Assembly (NCBI GenBank): GCA_020283715.1
Contig: JAIQCW010000066.1
Span: 1-64,000, forward strand
Reading direction: 5' to 3'
DNA: 64,000 nt
From: Cytauxzoon felis
Taxonomy: Eukaryota > Apicomplexa > Aconoidasida > Piroplasmida > Theileriidae
Part shown: in pieces, positions 46,030 through 58,000 of the stretch
How the letters are laid out: the number at the start of each line of letters is the position of its first letter
Position numbering within the stretch: position 1 is the stretch's first letter
Notes under the pieces: model-generated
What the model was told of the DNA's origin: nothing
Databases searched by the model: none
Seen by the model: only the letters and a program-made list of their open reading frames with translations
Made by a program: the position numbers and the translations under genes

Positions 46030-48066
46030 ATGAATAAAAGATTGCTGCTTACCGTTGATATCTCAGAAAATGTCAGACAATTTTCTGAGATTACTATGCA
46101 AAAATTAACAAGACCAATAACATATAGAGATGTTCGTGATAAACGTACTCATATTGTATGTACTATGGGACCAGCATGCTCTGATGTTAATACAGTTGTT
46201 GAAATGATTAAAGCAGGTATGATATATATACATATATATTTCTTCATTCTTCATTTAAATTCCTTTATATTCCATTACTTCTCTATATATATATATATAT
46301 ATTAAATTACAGGTATGAATGTTTGTCGTTTTAATTTCTCTCATGGTACACATGAATCACATTCTAAAACATTATCAGTTATAAAAGAAGCATTAAAACT
46401 TGTTCCAGATGCTCACATTGCATTATTATTAGATACTAAAGGACCTGAAATACGTACTGGATATTTGAAAGATCATAAACCTATACAATTAGAAGCCGGT
46501 AAAACATTAAAGATTACCACCGATTATAAATTTGAAGGTACAACTGAATGTATTGCCTGCTCTTATGATAAATTACACCTATCTGTTTCTATCGGTAGCA
46601 TTATATTAATTGCCGATGGTACACTATCCTGTGAAGTAACAAGTATTGGTGAAGGTGAAATCGAAGTTAAACTATTAAATTCTATCAAATTAGGAGAATA
46701 TAAAAATATGAATCTACCCGGTGTCAAAGTAGATCTACCAGTACTCACAGAAAGCGATAAAGACTTTATTTTAAATTTCGGTATACCCAATAATATGCAT
46801 TTCATTGCACTCTCATTTACACAAAATGCCCAAGAAATCAAATACGTACGACAATTACTAGGAGAAAAGGTATAGTCCATACGAATATAATAATGAACTT
46901 GATATTTCTCCACCTGAGGTCTATCCTTTCCACCTCCCTTCGTCTTGCAGACAGCTTCCACTCGAGGTCCATCTTTCCCATTGCATGGAGCTCTTCTATT
47001 TACTTCCCCCTCCGCTTCCCTGAGATCAGCTGCGGGTAATCCACTTGAAGTTTGCACTTAGTAGTTGACGGTCCGATCTCCGGGAGGACCACTAGCAAAA
47101 ATCTCTGGGAGTGGCTATACTCTTTAGAGATAGGTAAATGGAAGAGGCTCCACGCCTAGTGGAAGAAGGGTTGGATTGGACCTCAGGTGGATTCTCCTTC
47201 ATTTATGTAAATATGATAAATATTTATAGGGCAAGTATATTAAGATTATACCAAAGATAGAGAATATGGAGGGTTTACAGAATTATGATGAGATATTGGA
47301 GGAGGCGGATGGTATTATGATTGCTAGGGGTGATTTGGGTATGGAGATGCCTATTGAGAAAGTATGTTTAGCACAAAAGATGATGGTAAAGAAGTGAGTT
47401 TGGAATTTATAGATGTATTTAAATAATTTTAGGGCGAATTTGGCTGGTAAACCGATAATAACGGCTACGCAAATGTTAGAATCTATGGTTAATAATCCAA
47501 GACCTACACGTGCGGAGGCTGCGGATGTAATAAATGCAGTATTAGATGGTTCAGATTGTGTAATGTTATCAGGAGAGACAGCTGGTGGAAAATTCCCGGT
47601 AAGATGTGTAAGATTGATGTCAAAATTATGTTTTGAGGCTGAAAATTGTGTATCAAATCGTGATTTTATGTATGATCGTATATATACACAACCACATCCA
47701 TTATCAGTTGAGGAATCTATTGCACGTGCTGCTGTATCAATATCAATGGATATTGAGGCTAAATTGATAATGGTATTTACACATACTGGTAATACTACAA
47801 GATTAGTTTCAAAGTATTGTCCAAAATGTTTAATATTATCATTATCTATTGATGATCATGTAGTAAAATCATCAGTATTAAATAGGAGTGTTCATCCATT
47901 ATTAATTGAAACATTTGAGGGTACTAATAAAAATATAGAGAAGGCGATGGTAATAGCAAAGGAACATGATTTAGTTAATACGGGTGATTTAGTTGTTGTT
48001 GTACATGGTACTAGGGAAAATCAACCGGGTTCATCTGATCTTGTAAAAGTTGTTAAGGTAAATTGA
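46030..48066 (+). CDS. PK: Pyruvate kinase
   Basis: Last step of glycolysis (PEP + ADP to pyruvate + ATP). Exons 46030-46216, 46313-46869, 47230-47393, 47433-48066. Landmarks: [84 protein letters not shown] with [15 protein letters not shown] (catalytic Lys and metal-binding Glu/Asp), [35 protein letters not shown]. About 513 residues, complete and without a targeting sequence, so the cytosolic isoform. Introns are 96, 360 and 39 nt; the 360-nt intron is filled by an MPE. Confidence 0.97.
46907..47193 (+). repeat. MPE filling pyruvate kinase intron 2
   Basis: Contains the 174-bp segment (46942-47115) identical to 36211-36384, then a type-I half, tag CCACGCCTAGTGG and arm GGATTGGACCTCAGGTGG. 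Confidence 0.92.
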
Positions 48067-48144
48067 AATGAAGATATTTTTATAATTCCCCACACCCCTT
48101 AATTTATATACGCAATGAAATCTATATATATATATGATTGATAG

Positions 48145-49131
48145 ATGTCATTTCGTTCATTAGTTAGATTTAATATTAATAATAAAAATTTAACTGAACA
48201 TTGTAGATGGCATATACAAATTAGTTTATGTCTAGAGCGTCAACCACTTGTCTATGTTGAGCCTGAGTATGAACGTTTATTTAGACAATTCCGTGAAATT
48301 TGGGCTATAAAAACTGGTAATAATATTAAATTACCATCTTTAAATACTATTGAACGTAAAATATCACATAAAATTATACCTAGTAAAGAATTATTAAAAG
48401 AATCATCGACAGAGGAAGATTCTACTAGTGAATTAGAGCAATCAGATCTTAATGAATTAGATAAGCTTTTAGCAACTGAATTTAATATTAAATCTTTATT
48501 ATCAAAGAAGAAGAAAAAGATTAAAGTACAAGAGGTGGGTATATGATATGTGTATATTGTAGAGTAAATTTATTTTAATATATATATGTGTATACATAAT
48601 TTAATTAGTATTGATATCATCATCTAGGTTGAAGAATCATCGGATACATTTATAGACAACGATTTAACTAATATTAATAGATTACCAGAGAGTTGGTTAT
48701 TTTTTATAATACAAAATTTTGATAATTCTTGGTCATTACCAACAACGGATTTATATTTTGGTGATTCTGTTAGAGATGTTTGTTTAATAGAATTATATTT
48801 ATATATTTATAGACACTTGTAAGATTATGTACTGAGCAAGTAGGTAGTGATTATAGACCATATTTTTTAGGTTATTGTCCATTTACATTTAATAAGATAT
48901 TATATGAATCACCATGTGATATATTAGGGAAGAAGGTATTGAATATGAATAATATAATATAATTATTTATAGATATTTTATTATAGAGCTCGTCATATAC
49001 CGAATTTATTAATGAATGTAAACAAAAGTATAATAAAAGATTATGCTTGGTGTAATATTAATGAATTAACAGATAGATTAGATGAAATAAGATATAATAA
49101 GATATTTAATACATTACCATTATTTATTTGA
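48145..49131 (+). CDS. Mitochondrial ribosomal protein mL46-like
   Basis: Exons 48145-48534, 48628-48777, 48813-48935, 48973-49131. An N-terminal basic segment leads to HIQISLCLERQPLVYVEPEY, recalling the CLQRPPL start of mL46. An acidic linker is followed by a Nudix-like fold without catalytic residues: WLFFIIQNFDNSWSLPTTDL, TLVRLCTEQVGSDYRPYFLG, KKIFYYRARHIPNLL, WCNINELTDRL. This order matches MRPL46. It is probably a structural subunit of the mitochondrial large ribosomal subunit. All splices keep the frame. Confidence 0.75.
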
Positions 49132-49149
49132 ATTGAATGATATAATAAA

Positions 49150-50480
49150 ATGAAAAAGAGAGAGGAGATAATATTGAATCCAGAGTCCAGGATATATTTG
49201 GCATATTTTGTTGATCCATTATATAAATCATTATTTTATTTATTTGCATATTTTTTATCATTATTTGTATCATTTTATTTAGAGAATTTTGATTTCTTTA
49301 AGATTGCAACGAATTCATTAATTAATGAATTATTAGGATTTTCTAAAATTTGTAAACATTTATGTTTGATTGTATATATATTTCAATGTTTAGTAGTTAC
49401 TATAGGGTTAGTAATATATTTAATGAAATTTGTATCATGTGGTAATAGATTAACACATGATTTATTAGAGAATACTAATTTGGGTGGTAAAGTAGCATTA
49501 GTAACTGGTGGTTATAGTGGTATTGGTTTAGAGATATCATTACAATTATTAAGATGGAATTGTAAAGTTGTAATATTGGGTAGATCAAAAACAAAAGCTA
49601 CAAATGCAATAGAATATTTAAAAAATGCTGCACAAGTGCCAATGTAAGTTAATATGATATTAATATAAGTAATTTTAGATCACGTATTGATTTTGTTGAA
49701 ATGGATTTTAATGATATAAAATCTATAAAATTAGGTGTAAAGAAGATATTAAATGATTATACTACTATTGATTTCTTAATAAATAATGCTGGTATAAGTA
49801 AATCTAATACAGGTGTAACACCATTTGGATATGAAGAAATATTTACATCTAATCATCTTGGTCATTATTATTTAACAAATTCATTATTTGATATAATAAT
49901 TAAATCAGAAACTAGAGTTATTAATATGTCTAGTATTGCACATTTTAGATATAATCCAAATGAAGATGATATATTTAATAATGGTAATACAATGTCATTA
50001 AAGAATGGTACATCATCTAATTATTATAGTAGATCTAAATTATATAATATTTGGTTTACACATTCATTACAAAGGAGGTAATTATCATTCAATTTTTTTT
50101 TCAATTTTAATAATTATAGATTTGGTATGAATAAAAGAGGTCCAATGTGTTTAAGTTGTGCACCTGGTATTGTACGTACTAGATTACTTTTAGAACATAA
50201 ACAAGGAATGTGGTATAAATATGTATGGTTTTTATATGTCTTCTTTTTAAAAAAACCACAAGACGGTGCTGCTACAGCATTGTAAGTTGATTATAAATTT
50301 ATTTATCTACTATAAATCTATAGATATTTAGTATGTGCTCCCAAAAATTCATTAGTACCTGGAGCTTATTATTATGAACGTAAATTAGGATTCGTTAGTT
50401 ATTATGCACATGATTATGATAAAGAAGAGAAATTATGTAAATTATCTGATGAAATTATAGAAAAAATTCTTAAAAGTTGA
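49150..50480 (+). CDS. Membrane-anchored short-chain dehydrogenase/reductase
   Basis: Exons 49150-49643, 49679-50077, 50120-50281, 50324-50480. Two N-terminal hydrophobic segments (LFYLFAYFLSLFVSFYL, LCLIVYIFQCLVVTIGLVIY) precede a classical SDR domain: nucleotide-binding TGGYSGIG, DFLINNAGISK, the MSSIA serine and the catalytic YYSRSK pair (YxxxK). C-terminal CAPGIVRTRLL is typical of retinol-dehydrogenase/WW-oxidoreductase-like SDRs. Lipid or steroid substrates are plausible; specificity is unknown. It is 18 bp from the previous gene's stop, and the TTCGTTCG repeat begins at its stop. Confidence 0.88.
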
Positions 50481-50655
50481 TGGAGGGATGAAGTTCCGAG
50501 TGTAACGAGGGAAGATCCGAACGAAGTGAGGAAGACGACGAGTGAAGCGAGGAGGGATACTCTGAAGAGCGTAGCGATGAATGAAGTCAATGAACGAAGT
50601 GAAGGAAGTTCCGAATGAAATGAGGTTGGACGAAGATCCGAATGAAATGAGAGAG
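50480..50655 (+). repeat. TTCGTTCG-type repeat, intergenic
   Basis: Units such as GATCCGAACGAAGTGAGGAA and GAAGAGCGTAGCGATGAA, related to those in coding exons elsewhere. Confidence 0.75.
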
Positions 50656-50709
50656 GAACTAAGGAAAGACATGTAATGAAGTGACGTGGACTAATCAATG
50701 ACATCGAAT

Positions 50710-50828
50710 TGATATTACCTTCAATCTTCAACCTCCAACCTTCAATCTTCGGATTTCAAGCCTCAACATTCGGTTTCGGTCTTCAACCCTCGGTTTCAGT
50801 CTTCAACCTTCGGTTTCGGTTTTCAGAT
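50710..50828 (-). repeat. Minisatellite, about 20-nt unit, overlapping the exosome-gene C-terminus
   Basis: Five to six degenerate units of CTTCAACCTTCGGTTTCGGT. The minus strand supplies the last codons and stop of the Rrp43-like gene (KTETEG). Confidence 0.75.
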
Positions 50829-51927
50829 TCTTCATGTAGTCTACGATATTTTTGGTGATTTGATAATATTCAGTGTTAATATCATCGGTATATCCCATTA
50901 TATTCAATGGATGTATTTTATACTCTACTTCATCATCACCACCATCTAAATTCATACCATTATTTAAATGTCTTAAACAGTACATTGTTAAGTTTATACC
51001 AATTTGTTCTTCATTCATTGTAGGATCTAATAGTAAATAATCATCACATTTACAAAATGTTACAGTATATGGTAGTGATGAAATTATTAATTTCCTATAA
51101 TAAGATTTGACCTCGTCCAATATTAAATCTCTATCCATCCTATCATCACTTGAGTCATTGCATTGAGCATGAACAAAGTAATCATTCTTTTTGCAATCTT
51201 CTAAATTTACATCACCATCATCCAATAATGATAAATGAAAACTGTTGTACCTATCATTATATTTCAATATTAAAATAGGTAATTTAGCAGCCGTCAAGGC
51301 ATAAGTTACAGATAATATAGATGCATCTATAATGTTACCATCATATTCCTCACATGTTAAATTAAAATTCAATTTCCATCTCAATTTATTAACCTTAATA
51401 AATTTAGACATAGGATCATTAGCATCATCCGATATTAATTTATATAATAAAAATTGATCCTTTGGTAATACATTATCTGAATTTAAACAACCCTCTATTA
51501 AATTAGAAATTATATGCGATATATTTATACAAGGACCATTCATATCATATATTTCATTTACAACATACTTTGGTATAGTTAATGATACATTTACTGATGA
51601 TGAAGGATCATCCATAAATGATGAATATACATACGGCTTATTATCATATGTAGGCACAGCTCTAATCAGACAATGAACTACCGTATTACCCAATGATATT
51701 CTTATTGATGATATAACTACTCCATTAGTTAATGATAACTTTCTACCACTTTTAACATCCTTTAATAAATTTACTACATTTATACCACGATAACCTAATA
51801 ATATACGACCATCTGAACGAAGACCATTTTTAAAAAAAGCTTTATTGAAATTCTTCGGGTCAATATTGCGATATACCTCGCTAGATATCACTATATCCTG
51901 AGGTATCGATATATCCATAGATTCCAT
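50803..51927 (-). CDS. RNase PH-fold exosome subunit, Rrp43/EXOSC8-like
   Basis: 374 residues, single exon. N-terminus FNKAFFKNGLRSDGR, matching the F.. NG.R.DGR start of exosome PH-ring subunits. Then ISLGNTVVHCLIRAV, a central WKLNFNLTCEEYDGNIIDAS and the domain-2 strand DDYLLLDPTMNEEQIGINLT. The D-G-N-I-x-D-A motif and L-x-D-P-T-x-x-E-E fit EXOSC8 (Rrp43) better than EXOSC7 or EXOSC9. It is non-catalytic in eukaryotes and acts in 3'-5' RNA decay and rRNA maturation. A divergent insert (CKKNDYFVHAQCNDSSDDRM) is lineage-specific. The C-terminus runs into a minisatellite. Confidence 0.72.
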   Translation of the reverse strand: MESMDISIPQDIVISSEVYRNIDPKNFNKAFFKNGLRSDGRILLGYRGINVVNLLKDVKSGRKLSLTNGVVISSIRISLGNTVVHCLIRAVPTYDNKPYVYSSFMDDPSSSVNVSLTIPKYVVNEIYDMNGPCINISHIISNLIEGCLNSDNVLPKDQFLLYKLISDDANDPMSKFIKVNKLRWKLNFNLTCEEYDGNIIDASILSVTYALTAAKLPILILKYNDRYNSFHLSLLDDGDVNLEDCKKNDYFVHAQCNDSSDDRMDRDLILDEVKSYYRKLIISSLPYTVTFCKCDDYLLLDPTMNEEQIGINLTMYCLRHLNNGMNLDGGDDEVEYKIHPLNIMGYTDDINTEYYQITKNIVDYMKNLKTETEG

Positions 51928-52960
51928 GAATTAGATGTACTACAATTAACAGTTTAAGTCATTAAATATATCAAATTGATTCATTCATTTCGTTGATGAT
52001 TCATTAATGTTACTGGTTATATTTATGTAGCCATGTCACTCAACCCACTAACACCAGTGGTAGATTGATTACTAGAGGTTGATTTTAATAAGATTTTAAG
52101 TGTACAGTATAAATATTTTAAAGTTATAGATTAAGGATTTTAAAGGGTTGAGATTGAGATTTTACAAGTGAAATTTGGATATTGTCTATAAGTGTGGATA
52201 TACACACTGTATTTCGCCAAAATGAGGGATTATACCATTAATTTTATATGTAATCGCTTTAGATTACATATTATTAACTTAAAACCTCCTAATTGAAGAT
52301 CTATTAATGATATCACGGTGGAAATTTCTTAGATGGTCTTAAACGAGTCTGAGTATAAAGAGTATAAATGTAGAGATTATGGATTAAATATAGGTATATT
52401 CCTATTAAATATGAAAGGATCGGTAATATAAATGTATATTATATGTATTTATGTGGTAATAATAAATGTAGCAGCAAATGGAATATCATTCTTAGAGCAG
52501 CATGATCTGACACTTGTATTGGTACCAGAAATACACAATTGATGTTGGATCCATGTATTATAATAGGCTATGACATATTATTTATTGTTATGAGAAAAAA
52601 ATATTCCTACTAATACACATTAGGAAATTTTTTATATCGCTTAACTTTTAATTATAAATACTTCACATGTATTATATCCTGTGAATATGTTATACATCGC
52701 TCAACTGAAATTACATCTTTATTTCTCATATATACAGGGCTGACATTTGATTTTTAATCACTGATATTGAAGTATTTAAATCAAATGTTTTAAATTAACT
52801 GAATTGTAATATATACTTCAGCTATATTATATATACACATTATCGCCATTTTTTTATATATCAAGTTAATACTATACACACTTTGGTATTAAGAGGATTT
52901 TGTTTTACACACTTGTTGATTTGTTTATGTCATTTGAAGATTTGTATAAATTTCAGAAAA
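51928..52960. other. Large divergent intergenic region upstream of ApiAP2
   Basis: About 1 kb between the divergent exosome and AP2 genes, with no repeat element and no supported frame. Such long spacers often hold promoter and 5' UTR of AP2 genes. A possible UTR intron acceptor (TTTCAG) lies 5 bp before the AP2 start codon. Confidence 0.45.
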
Positions 52961-53911
52961 ATGCAGTCCGAGGGCTTATTTCAACCATCTAACATGGATA
53001 TAAATACTTATATGATTCAACAATATTTGATGAATGGTTATGATCCAATGGTATCTTTAGGTACAGATCAAATGAATATAATGAATCCATCATTACCTGA
53101 TTATAAAAATATAAATGGTAATTTTATACCTATAGACAAGGTTGTTGATGGTGATGCGAATTCATGTACTGGTAGTACTGAGAATAGTGCACAGAATTTA
53201 TATATGGATGATGATATTGGTTCAAAAGTATTTAATCAATATGATAGTATAGGTAGTTATTCAACAATAGCAGGTATTAATCATGATAGATTATATGGTA
53301 TTATACCAGAATATAATATTATACCATCAGAAAATATTAATGAACAAACACCAAATTCTACTATAGATGGTGAATCTATAGGTGATGATGATGAATTAAT
53401 TGGACCAGATGGTACAGCACCACCTAGTAATCGTAGAGATCCTATATATACAGCTATATCAGGTTTAAAATGGAAACCTAAAAGTAAAAAATGGGTAGTT
53501 AGATGGGATAATCCAATTACTAATAGAAGAGTATATAAATATTTTTCTGGTGTTAGATATGGTTTTATGGGTGCTCATAAACGTGCTAAATATTATTTAG
53601 AATTTTTAAATGCATCTGTAGGTAGAATCGCTCAACCTAGTACAGGTAATCCATTTTGTAGACGTACTGAAGGTCCACCAAAAGGTAAAACAAATAAGGG
53701 ATTATTAAGAAGAGTACTCAATAATAAATCAAATTATAATTTTTTATCAAATGGATCATACAATTGTAATGATTTAAATATTCCCATATTTAAGGGATAT
53801 AATAATGATTACTATACACATCATAATAGTAATCCATATGTAGGAAGCTCAAATGATAATCCCTGGTGTTTCAATGATCAATTTATACAACACAATAATG
53901 TTTACATGTAA
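52961..53911 (+). CDS. ApiAP2-family transcription factor
   Basis: About 316 residues; ATG at 52961 ([20 protein letters not shown]). Most of the protein is low-complexity Asn/Asp/Ser/Tyr. One AP2 domain lies at about residues 165-225: [18 protein letters not shown], then [20 protein letters not shown] and [13 protein letters not shown]. It has the three-strand W..W.V.W pattern, the KYFS.RYGF strand-helix turn and the terminal helix. A basic [18 protein letters not shown] patch follows. It is a sequence-specific DNA-binding regulator in the nucleus; the target is unknown. The frame is open upstream to 52883, without an ATG before 52961. Confidence 0.92.
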   Translation: MQSEGLFQPSNMDINTYMIQQYLMNGYDPMVSLGTDQMNIMNPSLPDYKNINGNFIPIDKVVDGDANSCTGSTENSAQNLYMDDDIGSKVFNQYDSIGSYSTIAGINHDRLYGIIPEYNIIPSENINEQTPNSTIDGESIGDDDELIGPDGTAPPSNRRDPIYTAISGLKWKPKSKKWVVRWDNPITNRRVYKYFSGVRYGFMGAHKRAKYYLEFLNASVGRIAQPSTGNPFCRRTEGPPKGKTNKGLLRRVLNNKSNYNFLSNGSYNCNDLNIPIFKGYNNDYYTHHNSNPYVGSSNDNPWCFNDQFIQHNNVYM

Positions 53912-54087
53912 TTTTTATTGATTTTTGAATAATTTATTTATATGTTGTATCTCATTAAAATGTCTAGTCCATTGAATAAATAATGATTAACATATACTAA
54001 AAATTTCAAGTTAGTAAATTTAAGAGTATTTAATTCCATTTTGTAAGCTGTATGACATGTGTAATGTCCATTCGGAAAATAAATTCT

Positions 54088-54454
54088 TCAATCTTCATCT
54101 TCAGGAGAAGTGTATGGTAGATCAATATATAGTCTCTATAAATGATATGAATTCATCAATATAAAACATACCCCTTTATTTTCCCTTTTCCAAATAGCAT
54201 CGCAGATGCTACTTAAGGAATAACAAGAAACACAACCACCAAATATTGTAAAGAACCAGTATCGTTTAGTATGTTTTAAAACATGATCATATATCCTATA
54301 ATTAATTAATATTAATATACATTTATATGCAATACCTTGTAGAACTTAGAAAATTAAATAAAGGTGAGAGACAATCTTTACCCTTTCTACTATAACGTAA
54401 ACTATTCCATATTCTATTAGGATATTGATCAGAAAATGGACTACCAAACACCAT
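54088..54454 (-). CDS. Small mitochondrial protein, QCR9/UQCR10-like (cytochrome bc1 subunit)
   Basis: Exons 54454-54336, 54295-54172, 54135-54088; introns of 40 and 36 nt with GTAT..ATAG ends. All junctions are in frame and give 96 residues. The C-terminal half, YDHVLKHTKRYWFFTIFGGC, then SSICDAIWKRENKGRLYIDL, has the pattern of QCR9: a basic N-side, one membrane helix, then D-A-I-W/Y..N-x-G-x-L. An N-terminal extension (MVFGSPFSDQYPNRIWNSLR) is unrecognised. The gene is too fragmented to show as one long frame. The flanks 53912-54087 and 54455-55032 are AT-rich. Confidence 0.6.
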
Positions 54455-55032
54455 TTCTTATCTTTATATTGAATTAAATATTCATGTACTCGTTTGCATT
54501 GCTACTATATACTCCCCAGATTATCATTAGATTGTACAAGTATTCATTGAACATCAATGTTATAGTTATTACCTAGCTGCAAACTTGAATTCAAATAAAA
54601 TATTAATAAAATTCATTCAGTTTATAACGAATTTATATAGACGTTGGTGAGAATCACTAGTAGTTCTACTTCTTTGACTTTTATGATTCACTTTATCTAA
54701 CATTTATATAATTTACACTATTAATACTATAATTCATTACAAAAAGGCAGTTATACTTACCTAATTGGTCCGTCATGTGTAATGTGTAGTGTTACTATAT
54801 GTCCACATCTCATCACATTAACCTTCTCATTACCATTGTAAATTATGTCATATTTTTATACTAAATGAATAATCAATAAATAAATTTATAATTAATTGGA
54901 GGCAAATGATGATTTGTTCATTTTGTAAATTGTCTAGGATCTGTTGGATGTAATTCATCCATAATTTTATACTAGATATGTAAAAGAGATCAATTTAGTC
55001 ATTGATTCTTTTTATACAGGTGTATAATTATA

Positions 55033-58000
55033 ATGTTTATAAATATTAACGGAATGTTTATCGCAAAATTATCAATACATGTCTTTTTATTATTGTCATT
55101 ACTGTATGACTTGAAATGTATAAATTCCATAAAGAATCACACTTTAAAATTTGAAATCAATCGCAATTTTCATAACATGGAATTATATTCTATTGGATTC
55201 ATTTCTCCAAAGCTATTAGACAAGATTAAATACACTCGTATCGCACCTGAATATGCAAGAGGGAAGAAGAAGGATACTCTTAACGATGATCCAAACAATA
55301 CACCTCCTCACGACGAAGATAATCAACGTCTTTATACTGCTGAGGAGATTGTGGCTTATCATATGAATAATGGTTCAGAGGATGAAGATTCTGGTAGTGG
55401 TTCTTCAGATTCTGGTAGTGATCCATCAGATTCTATATCATCTATTCAACGTGACGAAAAAACCGGGGAATTTCGCTATCTTACCCCTTCTGATATTAAA
55501 GTTGGTCGTATATTTCAGTATGAAAAGCGACCTATTGTAGTGCCTAAAAAAGAAAAAATGACAATGGAGGATGTTATAAAGAGGAGGATATTACCGTTGC
55601 CTCCATCAAGGAATTACACAGAAAGGATTCGTCAAAGAAAACCTGAGAAACGTTTAGGTCTTCGTGAGAAGATTAAAAAAGAGAAGATGCGTATAAAATC
55701 AGATACAAAATATTTTGATGATTATTATTTTAATTATGTACAATTAAATAATTTAGAAAAATATAAATCGATCTTTCCTGGTAATAAGATTAAAAATATA
55801 AATTATAATTATGATATAAATGAGTTGATAGAAATGTGGGATACAAAAGGTACATATTTTTATATGAATACATCAAAATCTGTAGCAGTGTTGGATATAT
55901 TAATGAGAATGATAGCATCTATAAATCCATCTAAAGAATTAATTGATAGGATATGTAAACATAATTGTTTTTTAAGAATAATGTCAGGTATTTATAAACA
56001 TATTAATATTATAAATAGGATAAAAGTTAGAAGACATTTAATAAATGATAAGAAGATATTAGAATCAATACCAAAATTTACATGTAATGAATTAAATATT
56101 ATTTTTAAATGTATAGCATATTTTAAATTTAATAAAGAATATATTATTAAATCATTAATAGATTATATTAATAATAGGATATCATTATTTAATATTAATG
56201 ATTTAGAATCTATTGGTATATCATGTATATCTATAGGATGTAATTTTAATATACGTGAATATATAAATAAAATTAAAGAGTATTTAAATCTTTCAACTAA
56301 TACAATTGATAAGAGGAAATTTGATCGTATAATAAAAGGATATGATGATAGGATACATTCAAATGATAAAATAAATTTAAATGATGACATTATAAAGAAT
56401 GAATTAGATATAACAAGAATTATAACAATATTAACATTATGTAATAAATATGATTATATGGATAATGAATTATTTATATATTTAGCTAATATTATTAAAA
56501 ATAAGTTAGTTTAATAATATCAATTCAATTTCATTTCATATTTTAGTAATAATGATATCAATATTTACCCTACAATAAAATTATTTAATCAATTTGTAAT
56601 TTTACATCATTTAGATGAAGATTTATATACAAAATTATATAATATTATGATAAATAATAAAGAATTATTAAAGAATAATATAAATTTAATAAAATTAGTA
56701 AGATATCATACAAACTATATCATACATATACTAATTCAGATACATGATATGACACTATGCCATCTAAAACCAAATCATAAACTAGTCGATCATATCTCCA
56801 ATCTAATACTCAATAATATACAATCATATAATCTAATACAACTCTCATCCACAGTCAGGTTTGTATACTCTACACGAAGTCCAATCCTTATCTTCGTCTT
56901 GCAGACAGCTATCCACCTGAGGTTACCTCTACCGTAGGTCTTGCAGACAGCTTCTCTATTTACTTCCCCTTCCAGCTCCCGTAGATCGCTTCCAGGTTAC
57001 ACCTGAGGTTAATTTCTAATCTCGACGAGATAAGGTTAAAGTGACTGAATCCATGTTTGTAGAGATATCTCAATGAATATAAATTGGAATGAAGTGAGGA
57101 GGATAAAATTAAATATAATCATCAAAGACCTCTTCAATGAAGTATTGAGATTTAAATTACATCCGATAGTCATTCCACAATCTTCATGAGTTTCCCCAGA
57201 AATTCAGTATTTCCTTCAAATTTCGGTAGTAAAAATGTAAAAGTGGAAAACAGTGATTGGACCTCAAGTGGAATACCTGGAAGCGATCTATGGGAGCTGG
57301 AAGGGGAAGTAAATAGAAGAGCTGTCTGCAAGATGACCTCAGGTGGAACGGCGAGTGGCAACGGCAGGACGACCTCAAGTGGATCAGTTACTAATATATA
57401 TTGTTTTGATTAACTATAATTTATTATAGGAATTTGTCGATATTGGGTATATATAATGATTTATTATTCAAGAGGGTATTTGAGACACCGATATTTGTTA
57501 AAGTACCAACTGTTGATATAATGGATCATATAAGGATAGGTTTAAATAGTAGTGAGGTTAATCGTAATAGTTATTCTGTTAGTTTCTAAATAAATACTAG
57601 TCCTTATTCAATTTCAAAATAGGCTTATGTTTCATATCAACCAATTTGTATATTAGACAAAATCTTTTCAAATATACACATGGCATATACCGGTTATTCA
57701 AGTGAATTTAAAAATAATAGTACATTCCAATTTTCTAAAGAGGCTGTTAATAATTTTAAGGTAAATTTCAAGCTCCTTATCTTTCAACATCTTCTATTTC
57801 AGGATATCTACTTGAGAAATAAGAAATTATGGTCATTAAATTCTTCAGCATTACATTTGGAGATCTCAAAGATTATAGAAGATGTATATTTATATTCTTG
57901 AAGATGTTCATTATTAATAGGTATTGTCTATTAAATGCGAATTGGAATATACAACCGAATCCGGTTATATCATAGACATTGCTATACTACCACATAATTT

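Noticed and set aside
54753..54762. ATACTTACCT, identical to the 5' end of U1 snRNA
   Set aside because: No recognisable U1 stem-loops or Sm site follow. On the minus strand it is a perfect splice donor (AGGTAAGTAT) with an acceptor 34 nt away, though no convincing protein results either.
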